NCBI RefSeq assembly: GCF_034366625.1
Contig: NZ_JAXMIH010000019.1
Coordinates: 62,001-126,000 of the forward strand
Length of the DNA: 64,000 bases
Origin: Prosthecobacter sp.
GTDB lineage: Bacteria > Verrucomicrobiota > Verrucomicrobiia > Verrucomicrobiales > Verrucomicrobiaceae
Direction of reading: 5' to 3'
Shown here: positions 8,105 to 15,746 of the stretch, one piece after another
Position numbering within the stretch: position 1 is the first letter of the stretch
Layout of the letters: each line of letters begins with the position of its first letter
Position numbers and translations under genes: made by a program
Notes under the pieces: generated by a model
The model's input: the letters and a program-made list of their open reading frames with translations, nothing else
What the model was told of the DNA's origin: nothing
Databases searched by the model: none

Positions 8105-8980
8105 ATGAAACTTTGGAAATGGCTGCTGCTGATCCTCGGGCTGCTGGCGTTGGGGAGATCCCTTTCGCAGGTGGCGCCTGAGATTCGTCGCGGCGTTTAC
8201 AAGGGCCGGGAGGTTCAGTTTCCGCATGACGCGCGCCAGTTCCGTGGCTGGCGGCATTACGGTCGGAATCTGCCGGTGTGGAAGGTGTCGGAGGAGCTGC
8301 CGAAGGACGTCTTCACTTTTGCGCGGCTGTGCTACCCCTTTCGTCGCGGCTTGCGCTGGACGGCGGACTATCCAGAGGCCGAGCTGAATTTCTCCTGGCG
8401 GCTGCATCAGCTTACCTCGGTGCAGGTGAATCCGTTCCCGGTCATCATCGACATCGACGCCGGGCAGCTCCGCCATCATCCCTTCCTCTACGTTTCTGAG
8501 CCGAGCAACATGGACATCAGTGACGAACAGGCACGCGTGCTGCGCGAGTACATGCTCAATGGCGGCTTCATCCTGATGGATGACTTCTGGGGCGGGGAGG
8601 AGTGGCAGGCCTTTGTTGCCACCTTCAAAAAGATCTGGCCGGACCGCGGCTTCACCGAGCTCAAGCCGGATCATCCCCTTTTTCACTGCGTGTTCGACCT
8701 GCCAGCCCCACCGCAGGTGCATAGCAATGTCTATTGGGCGCACAAGCACAAGGGCACCCGCAACACCACGAGCAACGAAATCCGCCCCGATGCCGCCCAG
8801 CCCGTCTTCCGCGCGGTGCATGACGACCGTGGCCGCATGGTGATGCTGATCTGCCTCAACAACGACATGGGCGACGGCTGGGAGCAGGAATCCTTCGACG
8901 CCGACTACTTCCGCGAGGTTTCCGAGAAGCACGCCTATCCCCTCGGCATCAACATCGTGTTCTACGCGCTGACGCATTAG
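8105..8980 (+). CDS. DUF4159 domain protein, membrane-anchored
   Basis: A 291-residue protein with an N-terminal hydrophobic anchor or signal (MKLWKWLLLILGLLALGRS). The remainder matches DUF4159: FTFARLCYPF, the YVSEPSNMDISDEQARVLRE segment and the hallmark NGGFILMDDFWGG, followed by PDHPLFHCVFDLP and YPLGINIVFYALTH. DUF4159 resembles a class I glutamine-amidotransferase-like fold and is common near MoxR/DUF58-type loci in Planctomycetes and Verrucomicrobiota; the function is unknown. Here it stands alone after a palindromic repeat, so no partner can be named. Confidence 0.8.
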   Translation: MKLWKWLLLILGLLALGRSLSQVAPEIRRGVYKGREVQFPHDARQFRGWRHYGRNLPVWKVSEELPKDVFTFARLCYPFRRGLRWTADYPEAELNFSWRLHQLTSVQVNPFPVIIDIDAGQLRHHPFLYVSEPSNMDISDEQARVLREYMLNGGFILMDDFWGGEEWQAFVATFKKIWPDRGFTELKPDHPLFHCVFDLPAPPQVHSNVYWAHKHKGTRNTTSNEIRPDAAQPVFRAVHDDRGRMVMLICLNNDMGDGWEQESFDADYFREVSEKHAYPLGINIVFYALTH

Positions 8981-9025
8981 CTTCGGGAGGTCCGAGTGAC
9001 AAGTGGGCGTGCGCTCCTCCTGTTC

Positions 9026-9232
9026 GGATTTGCCGCAGAGAGGCAGAGGAGCAGTGGGGCAGAGAGATTCGGCACATTGAAGCCAAGACAAGGATGCCTA
9101 CGGAACACACGGAATGACACGGAAAGGGATCCATGGTTAAGATTCTGATTCCGTGCTTTCCGCGTGTTCCGTAGGCCATTCTTTCTGACTCCGCGCCTCT
9201 CTGCCTCTTTGCTCCTCTGCGGCCAAATCGAA
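9026..9232. repeat. Palindromic repeat copy 2, carrying an inner palindrome
   Basis: The outer arms GATTTGCCGCAGAGAGGCAG (from 9027) and CTTTGCTCCTCTGCGGCC with AAATC (to 9231) match the family at 6444-6520. The gene-free stretch 8981-9359 is almost entirely this nested structure; no ORF with codon-like composition is seen in it. Confidence 0.8.
9097..9175. repeat. Inner palindrome CCTACGGAACACACGGAA
   Basis: The left arm CCTACGGAACACACGGAATG (9097 on) pairs with a right arm ending CTTTCCGCGTGTTCCGTAGG (9156-9175). It sits within the loop of the larger palindrome at 9026-9232, as if one repeat had inserted into the other. Confidence 0.8.
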
Positions 9233-9359
9233 CGTTCTTGGCGTGGGTTTATTCGCTGCGCTACAGTGAGAGGAACGCGAAGCATGGCACTGCTTGTCAC
9301 GCAGTTGCAGATTGGCCTAGCCTCTCGACGAAGGCGGTGTCATGGACTGCTTTTGCCGT

Positions 9360-10433
9360 TCAGTCTCTCAGTGGGCCTCTGCCAATCGTTGCTTCGATGC
9401 GAAGTTTTAAAGCATCGCGCAACTCATTGAGTTTGTCCTCTGTCCAAGTGATGTGGTTGAACTGACGGGTATCGAAATGAAGCTTGCCAAGCCAATCATG
9501 ACGAACGGTCCAGATCACAGGCTTACCAAGTCCATTTGCGAAACCCGCTTCAAAATAGACGCCTCCTCGTTCACCAGTGAAATCAGCAACAGTGAATCGA
9601 GCACCTCGAATGGATGCCATAATTTCGTCGTCGATCTTGTTGTTATGCTCTTTTTTGTCGATCCTCAGTGGTGCATATCCCGCTGCTTTTATTGCCGGGT
9701 AGAACGCCTGTTCCCAGGCAATATTCACTGAATCGTCAAACCACATAGCGACAAACCCGCTTGTGCTATTCGACAAGCCAGAAGATTGCAAATGGTCCCA
9801 CCCTTTGGCGGAGACCTTGAAGCAAACTCGTGGATCCTGATCTGATGACATCAATTCAAGAAACCCGACACCTCGTATGAGGTAATCGATCAATAAGAAG
9901 CTCAGTTCTGCGCCATTTTGGGACCATGAAGCGCTGAGAGCAGGAAACATTGTCAGCGCGGCTCGATCCCCATTCGGATCACTTTCAAAACTAGGCGCGG
10001 TATTAACCGAGTACATCCGCGACTGACTGTCGATGAATCCGCAATCAAGTCGGAGTGATGCTCCGGGAAGTGGATGATTCCGAGCGAATGTCGCAAGGAG
10101 CTTATGCGCTTTGTCGGCAACTGTCGGAGTCGAGAGTTGGGAAAGAAAATCAATATCCATCTCGGATTCGATTTTCAAACCTCGGTTCTCACGAATGTAC
10201 CCGGAAATATTGGCAATTTGGAGCGGGCATAATTTACGCCATCTTGCATCAATCGAAATATGCCAAGGAATTGAGTAATTGCCGCAACGTGTGCAGAATA
10301 CTCCAGAAACCATCTCGCCTGCGACCATATGTCCGCCGATATATGCAGGCATTCGGCAAACTACGCACCGCCCCTTGAACTGACCGAGGAGTTCTTCAGT
10401 AAGTATAGGAAATGCGTCAAGGAACTCAGTCAT
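9360..10433 (-). CDS. Zinc-ribbon protein with C-terminal nucleoside deoxyribosyltransferase/TIR-like domain
   Basis: A 357-residue soluble protein. The N-terminus has a CxxC pair (Cys23/Cys26, GRCVVCRMP) and a second pair (Cys47/Cys50, FCTRCGNY), a probable zinc ribbon. A middle helical region (~80-215) is unassigned. The C-terminal domain (~226-345) begins FVAMWFDDS, then IDDEIMASIRGARFTVADF, then GGVYFEAGFANGLGKPVIW with Glu296 as a candidate catalytic acid. That pattern is of nucleoside 2-deoxyribosyltransferases and related TIR/NADase-type folds. Such domains hydrolyse N-glycosidic bonds of nucleotides or NAD and recur as defence effectors. GC is visibly lower than in neighbouring genes and it sits between repeats, suggesting transfer. 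No partner gene is adjacent. Confidence 0.6.
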   Translation of the reverse strand: MTEFLDAFPILTEELLGQFKGRCVVCRMPAYIGGHMVAGEMVSGVFCTRCGNYSIPWHISIDARWRKLCPLQIANISGYIRENRGLKIESEMDIDFLSQLSTPTVADKAHKLLATFARNHPLPGASLRLDCGFIDSQSRMYSVNTAPSFESDPNGDRAALTMFPALSASWSQNGAELSFLLIDYLIRGVGFLELMSSDQDPRVCFKVSAKGWDHLQSSGLSNSTSGFVAMWFDDSVNIAWEQAFYPAIKAAGYAPLRIDKKEHNNKIDDEIMASIRGARFTVADFTGERGGVYFEAGFANGLGKPVIWTVRHDWLGKLHFDTRQFNHITWTEDKLNELRDALKLRIEATIGRGPLRD

Positions 10434-10479
10434 CTGCTGTGGGTGAAGAAGTTCATGAATCGATATTCGATCTGGCGCA

Positions 10480-10504
10480 GTAACGGGCTGAAGCCCGAAC
10501 TACG
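10480..10504. repeat. Short palindrome CGGGCTGAAGCCCG
   Basis: GTAACGGGCTGAAGCCCGAA then CTAC: a perfect 6-bp stem (CGGGCT/AGCCCG) with a GA loop at 10484-10497, just beyond the 3' end of the methyltransferase gene. It resembles one half of the palindrome at 5141-5192. It overlaps the sequence upstream of the zinc-ribbon gene and could act as a boundary hairpin. Confidence 0.65.
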
Positions 10505-10510
10505 AACGCC

Positions 10511-11680
10511 TCACCACGAAGCCACCACCTCATACGCGTAGCCGCGGAGGTATTCGGTTTCGGGGATGGTGGCGAGGATGGGGTGGTCGGGGCGCTGGGT
10601 GTAGGTGGTGACGCGGCGGAGAGTTTTTTTGGCATCGACGGCGGCGTCGGTGATGCTGCTGTGGAATTCCTCGGCGCTCACATGATGGGAGCAGGTGAAG
10701 GTGGCGAAGATGCCGCCGGGCTCGAGCATCTTCATGGCGCGGAGGTGGATCTCCTTGTAGCCACGGAGCGCATCGCGCACGGAGCTTTTGGTTTTGGTGA
10801 AGGAGGGCGGATCGAGGATGATGAGGTCGTAGCGGGCATCGGCGGCTTCGTTGCGCTTGAGGAAGTCGAAGCAGTTTTCGGCGATGCATTCAATCTTCGT
10901 GCCGGAGATGGCGGCGTTTTCTTTGGCGACGGCGGTGGCGCTGTCGCTGATGTCCACGGCGGTGACTTCGCTGGCTCCGGCGAGGGCGCAGGCCTGGGCG
11001 AAGCCGCCCTGATTGGAGAAGCAGTCGAGCACGCGGCGGCCTTTGGCCAAAGCGGCGACGAGCTGGTAGTTGTCGAGCTGATCGAGGTAGAGGCCGGTCT
11101 TCTGGCCTTCGAGGAGGTCGGCGTGGAAGGCGCTGCCCTGATAACGGACAACGAAGGGCGCGGGCGACTCGCCGCTGATGACGCCTTTGATGAGTTCCAT
11201 GCCTTCGGCCTTGCGCACGGCGCCTTCGTTGCGCTCGACGATGCCGCGTGGCTTTAAGATGTCGTTGAGGGCCTGGATGATGAGGTCTTTGCGCAGATCC
11301 ATCGCGAGGGTGAGCGTTTGCAGCACGAGGAAGTCGCCGTAGCGGTCGATGATGACGCCGGGGAGGCCGTCGGACTCGCTCCAGACGAGGCGGCAGAGAT
11401 TCAGATCGACGCCGGCGGCTTCGCGGACCTTGATGGCGCGCTGGATGCGGCGGGTGAAGAAGTCGAGATCGAGATCCTGGCGGCGGTAGGAGAAGAGCCG
11501 CGCGGAGATTTGGGACACCGGGTTGTAGATGGCGCTGCCGAGCGGCTTGCCACGCACGTCTTGCAGATGAACGACGTCACCGGGCTTGGGATCGCCAAAG
11601 CGCTTTTGGATTTCAGTGGCGTACACCCAGAGGTGACCGTGGAAGAGGCGGGCGCGGGGCTGGACGGTGAGAGTGGGCAT
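10511..11680 (-). CDS. rlmI: Class I rRNA large-subunit methyltransferase, RlmI-like
   Basis: 389 residues: an N-terminal PUA-type RNA-binding domain (PRARLFHGHLWVYATEI, then GDVVHLQDVRGKPLGSAIYN), a middle EEHUD-like region, and a Rossmann methyltransferase with RRVLDCFSNQGGFAQACALAG (SAM site, ~residue 220), VTAVDISDSA, and the cytosine-methyltransferase motif LIILDPPSFTK. A late TCSHH holds the second Cys. This architecture is that of RlmI/YccW, which makes 5-methylcytosine in 23S rRNA; close paralogues such as RlmK/RlmL or other m5C enzymes are alternatives. The 5' leader is a repeat (11686-11721) with no clear ribosome-binding site. Confidence 0.82.
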   Translation of the reverse strand: MPTLTVQPRARLFHGHLWVYATEIQKRFGDPKPGDVVHLQDVRGKPLGSAIYNPVSQISARLFSYRRQDLDLDFFTRRIQRAIKVREAAGVDLNLCRLVWSESDGLPGVIIDRYGDFLVLQTLTLAMDLRKDLIIQALNDILKPRGIVERNEGAVRKAEGMELIKGVISGESPAPFVVRYQGSAFHADLLEGQKTGLYLDQLDNYQLVAALAKGRRVLDCFSNQGGFAQACALAGASEVTAVDISDSATAVAKENAAISGTKIECIAENCFDFLKRNEAADARYDLIILDPPSFTKTKSSVRDALRGYKEIHLRAMKMLEPGGIFATFTCSHHVSAEEFHSSITDAAVDAKKTLRRVTTYTQRPDHPILATIPETEYLRGYAYEVVASW

Positions 11681-11685
11681 GGTGG

Positions 11686-11721
11686 GAAAAGCTGAAAGCT
11701 GAAATTGGGAAAGCTGAAATG
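11686..11721. repeat. Tandem repeat with AGCTGAAA units, copy 1
   Basis: GAAAAGCTGAAAGCTGAAAT, then GGGAAAGCTGAAATG. On the coding strand it is a pyrimidine-rich TTTCAGCTTT series ending a few bases before the ATG of the RlmI-like gene. The same arrangement recurs before the PilC gene (21452-21490). Confidence 0.75.
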
Positions 11722-11750
11722 ACGAAGGCCGAATGAAGGCGGATCAGGTC

Positions 11751-11825
11751 AACCACAGAGGGCACCGAGGCTCACAGAGATCAGAGTGCAGAGGCTCTGT
11801 GTTTCTCGGTGTCCTCTGTGGTAAA
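11751..11825. repeat. ACCACAGAGGGCACCGAGG palindromic repeat, copy 1
   Basis: The left arm AACCACAGAGGGCACCGAGG (11751-11770) is mirrored by TCTCGGTGTCCTCTGTGGT (11804-11822). It is part of the gene-free stretch 11681-12134, which holds several repeats but no credible gene. Confidence 0.85.
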
Positions 11826-11916
11826 CTCAGAGCGGACTTGCCGGACGGCTTTGAATGAGTGGCGCGTGCCGCCTCACAAGGCAACGACGGCTTTGATGGA
11901 TGACATGGATGGGGGT

Positions 11917-11982
11917 CAACCACAGAGGGCACGGAGGTTCACAGAGATCAGAGTTTAGGAGCTTTGTGGTTGTCGGTGTTCT
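11917..11982. repeat. ACCACAGAGGGCAC palindromic repeat, copy 2
   Basis: The left arm AACCACAGAGGGCACGGAGG (11918-11937) is followed by the same middle block (TTCACAGAGATCAGAGT) as copy 1, and then a more degenerate right arm GTGGTTGTCGGTGTTCTC. The two copies are separated by ~90 bases containing a fragment that resembles the end of the dehydrogenase gene at 12135-13121. Confidence 0.8.
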
Positions 11983-11996
11983 CCCGAATAACTTGG

Positions 11997-12067
11997 CTGG
12001 TAAAAGATTGGCGGTAAAAAATGGGAACCGCCGTTTTTCTGGTCTTTTACCGCCCATTTTTTACCAG
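11997..12067. repeat. Imperfect inverted repeat of GGTAAAA units
   Basis: CTGGTAAAAGA and GGCGGTAAAAAATGGG on the left are answered by TCTTTTACCGCCCATTTTTT and ACCAG on the right; the two units pair but with their order exchanged, so the fold is imperfect. No T-tract in terminator position. Its role is unknown. Confidence 0.6.
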
Positions 12068-12134
12068 AGAAAGTTGCTCCCTGGTTCACACGCCCACCCG
12101 TCGCTCCAGTGCTCTGTGGTGAATGCATGGCCGA

Positions 12135-13121
12135 TCACAATGAGACGACGGCTTTGATGACACGCGAATCGGGCAAGAGCCAATGATCCATTTGCGACGG
12201 GAGGTCTTTGAACTCACAGCGGTGGCTGATCCAGGGGCGGGTGTTGATCTGGGCGGACTGGATCATGGCGAGGATGCGGGGGAAGTCGGCGGCGACGGCG
12301 TTGCGGCTGGCGAGGAGGGACAATTCGCGGCGGTGGAAGAGGGGATCGTCGATGAGGACGGGCTCTTTGGTGATGCCGACATAGACGATGCGGCCGGTGA
12401 AGCGGGCGAAGCGCAGCGTGGCGGCCATGGAGTTGGGATTGCCGGTGGCGTCGAAGACGATCTGGAAGGCGGGTGCGTCGGGCAGTGAAGCGACGACATT
12501 CACACCGGGGTAGTTTTGCGCGACGAACTCGCGGCGTGCGGCGTTGAGTTCGAGGATGGTGATGGCGGCGTTGGCAGCGCGGGCGAATTCGAGCACGGTG
12601 AGGCCGATGGGGCCGGCGCCGATGATGAGGACGTCGTCGGAGGCGGTGACTTGGGCGCGATTCACAGCGTGGCAACCGATGGCGAGGGTTTCGACGAGGG
12701 CGAGCTGCTCGAAGTCGAGCGCGTTGCAGGGATGGAGCTTGTGCGCGGGGAGGATCATGCGCTCGCGCATGCCGCCATCGCAATGGACACCGAGGACTTG
12801 CAGCGTTTCGCAGCAGTTGGTGCTGCCACGCAGGCAGGAGTGACAGGTGCCGCAGTTGAGGTAGGGCTCGACGGAGCAGCGGTCGCCGACGTGGAGATGC
12901 GTGACGCCTTCACCGATGGCGAGGACTTCGACGCCGAGTTCATGACCGAGGATGCGCGGGAACTCGATGAAGGGCATTTTGCCGAGGTAACCGCTGAAGT
13001 CCGTGCCGCAGATGCCGATGGCGCGGATGGCGACGAGGGCTTCGCCGTTTTGCGGAGAATGCGCTTCGGGGAGCGTGGTCCAAGTGAAGGTTTTTGGGGC
13101 GGTGAGGGTGAGGGAGGTCAT
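12135..13121 (-). CDS. Zinc-dependent medium-chain alcohol/polyol dehydrogenase
   Basis: A 328-residue MDR-family NAD(P)-dependent dehydrogenase. Catalytic zinc ligands are Cys38 (GICGTDFSG) and His60-Glu61 (ILGHELG). Structural zinc cysteines sit in NCGTCHSCLRGSTNCC (about 90, 93, 96, 104). The coenzyme site is VLIIGAGPIGLTVLEFA (~165), with a later VFDATGNPNSM. Sorbitol- or threonine-dehydrogenase-type chemistry is likely, but the substrate is not readable. The downstream region holds two short stretches resembling this gene's last codons. The L,D-transpeptidase gene ends 15 bases upstream of its start, so the two may share a transcript. Confidence 0.82.
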   Translation of the reverse strand: MTSLTLTAPKTFTWTTLPEAHSPQNGEALVAIRAIGICGTDFSGYLGKMPFIEFPRILGHELGVEVLAIGEGVTHLHVGDRCSVEPYLNCGTCHSCLRGSTNCCETLQVLGVHCDGGMRERMILPAHKLHPCNALDFEQLALVETLAIGCHAVNRAQVTASDDVLIIGAGPIGLTVLEFARAANAAITILELNAARREFVAQNYPGVNVVASLPDAPAFQIVFDATGNPNSMAATLRFARFTGRIVYVGITKEPVLIDDPLFHRRELSLLASRNAVAADFPRILAMIQSAQINTRPWISHRCEFKDLPSQMDHWLLPDSRVIKAVVSL

Positions 13122-13136
13122 TCGGGTTCGCTGTTC

Positions 13137-13964
13137 TCAGTTCGCTGTTCGCGGTTGAATGGTGTAGCGGCCGTTTGCCACGGTGATTTGGGGAACGCGG
13201 TGGTCTTTCTCGAAGAGGTCGTGGGCGGTTTGAAGATTGCGCCAGAAGTCGAGGTGTTTGGGATCGGCGGATTTCAGTCGCGCTTCGGTCATGCGGAAGG
13301 GGAAGCTGTGGACGGGTACTGTCTCGGAGTTGTTGAGCGCGGCATCGACGATGAGGTAAATTTCCTCGATGAGGGGATCGGTCATGGCGAAGCAGCCGAT
13401 GCTGACGACATTGCCATGCACCATGATGAGGCTGCCGGTGCGCTGGTGCGCGAGGTCGTAGGTGTTGGGGTAGCCGATGTTGAAGGAGAGATGGTAGCTG
13501 CTGGCGGCATTGAGCAGACTTTTCGTGACCGAGTAAAAGCCTTCGGGTGCCTGCATGTCGCCTTCGCGGGTCTTGGGGCCGAGGGTGCCGGAGAAGGTGG
13601 CGATGGGGTAGTTGCGGAAGAGCTGCCAGCCTTCGTTGGTTTGGAGCCAGAGTTCGAGCTCGCGGCTTTCTTTGAAAATGCGAATGAAGGCGGGCTGGCC
13701 GAGCTTGAGTTGTTTGGCGGCGAGTTCGTCATGCACTTTGGGCAGCAGACGAGAGCGCACGTTGGCTAGGCGATCTGCCGCGTTCATAGGCTGCCATTGT
13801 TCCGGCGGGGGCGGAGGAGCGTAGGGCAGGGAAAGGCGATCGCGGGTGATGATCTGCATGACGTGAGATGCGCCAAGGCGGACAGGTTTCAACGAGTACA
13901 ACCATGCGATTAACACACCGGAGGCGATGAGTGACACCACGAGGAGAATGGCGCGCCGTCTCAT
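13137..13964 (-). CDS. L,D-transpeptidase (YkuD/YafK-like), membrane-anchored
   Basis: 275 residues: a single N-terminal membrane anchor (ILLVVSLIASGVLIAWLYS), a proline-rich linker, and a YkuD-type catalytic region. There FIRIFKESRELELWLQ, GTLGPKTREGDMQAPEGFYS and the active-site motif HGNVVSIGCFAMT (His, Ser, Gly-Cys) are all seen. These periplasmic enzymes form 3-3 peptidoglycan cross-links or attach proteins to peptidoglycan; the spacing is closest to the YafK subgroup. It is 15 bases downstream of the zinc-ribbon bactofilin gene and in line with the second bactofilin, so a cell-envelope/cytoskeleton operon is suggested. Confidence 0.82.
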   Translation of the reverse strand: MRRRAILLVVSLIASGVLIAWLYSLKPVRLGASHVMQIITRDRLSLPYAPPPPPEQWQPMNAADRLANVRSRLLPKVHDELAAKQLKLGQPAFIRIFKESRELELWLQTNEGWQLFRNYPIATFSGTLGPKTREGDMQAPEGFYSVTKSLLNAASSYHLSFNIGYPNTYDLAHQRTGSLIMVHGNVVSIGCFAMTDPLIEEIYLIVDAALNNSETVPVHSFPFRMTEARLKSADPKHLDFWRNLQTAHDLFEKDHRVPQITVANGRYTIQPRTAN

Positions 13965-13979
13965 ACGCGAAGGGCTGGA

Positions 13980-15083
13980 TCAAGCGCCAGGTGCGGGAGC
14001 TGGTGTCGTGGACTTGCCGCGCACGATGTTCATCGCGCCATTGAGTTCACCACCGGGCTCGATGGAGACGGAGCGTGCGGTGACATCGCCGTTGACGGAG
14101 CCGTTGCTGTTGATGAGCACGAGGCCGGTGCTGTAGATGGTGCCGGTGACGCGCGCCTGGATTTCGACATCCGTGGCATGCACCGCATTGAGGAAGGCGA
14201 CATCGGCGCCTTTTTCCACGACGAAGCGATTGCAGCGGATTTCACCGATGATGCTGCCGGTGGTGCGGAAGGTGGCGTCGCCGGAGCAGGTGACGTTGGC
14301 CTCGATGATGCCGTGGCATTCGAGATCGCGGCAGTGCACGCTGCTGGTGGAAAGACGGCCGCGTTTGCGGATGAGGACATCGCCGCGTGTCTTGACGACC
14401 TGGGTGGAGGTCATGTTGATCTCCACGTCTTCGAGAGAAAAATAAGCTCCGCAGGCGGGACAGTTGGCGGATTTGGCGGAGCGGCCGGTTTTGAACTTGT
14501 GCCCGCAGTCGAAGCACTCGGCATCCTTGAAATACTGATTCCGGTACATGCCCTGTTCCTTCATCTTCTGAAGGGAGCTGGCCGTGTGCGGTGCTGGTGC
14601 GGGCGTGGGAGGAGGGGAATTGGACTGCGGCCTGCGCATGCTGGCCGTCATGGGTTCGCCACTCGCGTTGATTTCCGCAGGAGCTGTGGAAGGAGGGGGA
14701 GATTCGGGTGACTGGCCCTGGCTTTGCAGGAAGGCCCCGAACCCATCTGCCGGGGAAAGTGTTTCGGCGGGCGCCGGCTTTTCTTCAGGCTTGCTGACGG
14801 GAGGGGCTGTTTTCAATGCCTCCGGTTTGGCTGCCTCCGCCCCCGTCCAGGCATCCACGGTGGTCCAAGCATCGGCCATGCCTGCTCCCGAGCGTGTGAC
14901 GCTGGAGGCAGTGACCCGGCGTTTATGCACGGTGAGATGCACGCCGCACTTTTTGCAGAACGTGTAAACGACGAGGCGCGGCTCATACTGCGCCGCGCCA
15001 CAAGACGGACACACCACTTCGATCAGGTGTTTAGGCGGTGTGGGAAGTTTGCTGGACTTCGAGCCGAAGAACCTCCCGAACAC
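13980..15083 (-). CDS. Bactofilin-domain protein with two zinc ribbons
   Basis: 367 residues. First zinc ribbon: VCPSCGAAQ...FCKKCGVHL (~residues 24-50). A Pro/Ala-rich disordered linker follows (~70-170). Second zinc ribbon: CFDCGHKF...ANCPACGAYF (~190-215). Last, a C-terminal bactofilin-type beta-helix with short repeats such as GIIEANVTCSGDATFRTTG, IIGEIRCNRFVVEKGADV and GSVNGDVTARSVSIEPGGEL. Bactofilins are cytoskeletal polymers that place cell-wall enzymes. The double zinc ribbon is an unusual addition and could bind nucleic acid or protein (inference). The neighbours are a plain bactofilin upstream and an L,D-transpeptidase downstream. Confidence 0.78.
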   Translation of the reverse strand: MFGRFFGSKSSKLPTPPKHLIEVVCPSCGAAQYEPRLVVYTFCKKCGVHLTVHKRRVTASSVTRSGAGMADAWTTVDAWTGAEAAKPEALKTAPPVSKPEEKPAPAETLSPADGFGAFLQSQGQSPESPPPSTAPAEINASGEPMTASMRRPQSNSPPPTPAPAPHTASSLQKMKEQGMYRNQYFKDAECFDCGHKFKTGRSAKSANCPACGAYFSLEDVEINMTSTQVVKTRGDVLIRKRGRLSTSSVHCRDLECHGIIEANVTCSGDATFRTTGSIIGEIRCNRFVVEKGADVAFLNAVHATDVEIQARVTGTIYSTGLVLINSNGSVNGDVTARSVSIEPGGELNGAMNIVRGKSTTPAPAPGA

Positions 15084-15097
15084 TCGGTTTTAGCGGG

Positions 15098-15619
15098 TTA
15101 AGGTTGTGGTTTTGGGCCGCCGGCGAAGGCAGGCTTCGTCTCGGCCTTCTTGCCGACCTGAGACTGACCCATGAAGGTGGCGCCTTCTTCGATGGCAAGG
15201 GTGCCCGCAGCGATGTCGCCGACGAGGATGGCGTTGCTCTTGAGCTCGCAACGTTCCGCGACGGTGATGTTGCCTTCGACCTTGCCGAAAATGATGACGG
15301 AGCGGGTTTTGACCTCGCCTTTGATGAGAGCATTTTCGCCAACGGTGAGGCTGCCGTCGGAGATGACTTCGCCTTCGATTTTGCCGTCAATGATGAGGTC
15401 GTGGGAGAATTTGATGGAGCCTTTGATTTCGACGTCGTTCGCGAGAACGTTTTTACTGGTGGTCATGACGGGAGCTGAGTGAGTACGTTGAGGTTGTGCA
15501 GCGGGAGCGGATGCGGTGGAGAGAATGGGTGCGCGCTCGGCTGCGGGAGCCGGTGCGGATGCCTCGGAACGCCTGTCTTCCTTTTGCCCTTCGGGTTGTC
15601 CTATGATTTGCCTTAACAT
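15098..15619 (-). CDS. Bactofilin (polymer-forming cytoskeletal protein)
   Basis: About 173 residues from ATG 15619 (MLRQIIGQ). A low-complexity Ala/Pro linker leads to a compact beta-helix: DVEIKGSIKFSHDLIIDGKI, EGEVISDGSLTVGENALIKG, EVKTRSVIIFGKVEGNI and AAGTLAIEEGATFMGQ, which is the DUF583/bactofilin core, with a short Lys/Pro tail. It assembles into filaments without nucleotide and often acts with peptidoglycan enzymes. The frame is open 13 codons further, but that stretch is hydrophobic and not typical. It is first in a run with the zinc-ribbon bactofilin (14-base gap) and the L,D-transpeptidase. Confidence 0.88.
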   Translation of the reverse strand: MLRQIIGQPEGQKEDRRSEASAPAPAAERAPILSTASAPAAQPQRTHSAPVMTTSKNVLANDVEIKGSIKFSHDLIIDGKIEGEVISDGSLTVGENALIKGEVKTRSVIIFGKVEGNITVAERCELKSNAILVGDIAAGTLAIEEGATFMGQSQVGKKAETKPAFAGGPKPQP

Positions 15620-15746
15620 GAGGTTGAAAATATAGCTGGTTATCAAGTTCAGTGTCAATCTTTGGCTTGCTTATTTTTTGTGAGTTTGATGTAACGGGAT
15701 TGTTTGATGGGGTTGCATGGCGTGAGTTTTGCGGCTGTGTCGAGTC

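Noticed and set aside
12516..13769. 417-codon plus-strand frame opposite the dehydrogenase and transpeptidase genes
   Set aside because: Glu/Gly/Ala-rich shadow with no domain; the minus strand shows catalytic motifs of both enzymes.
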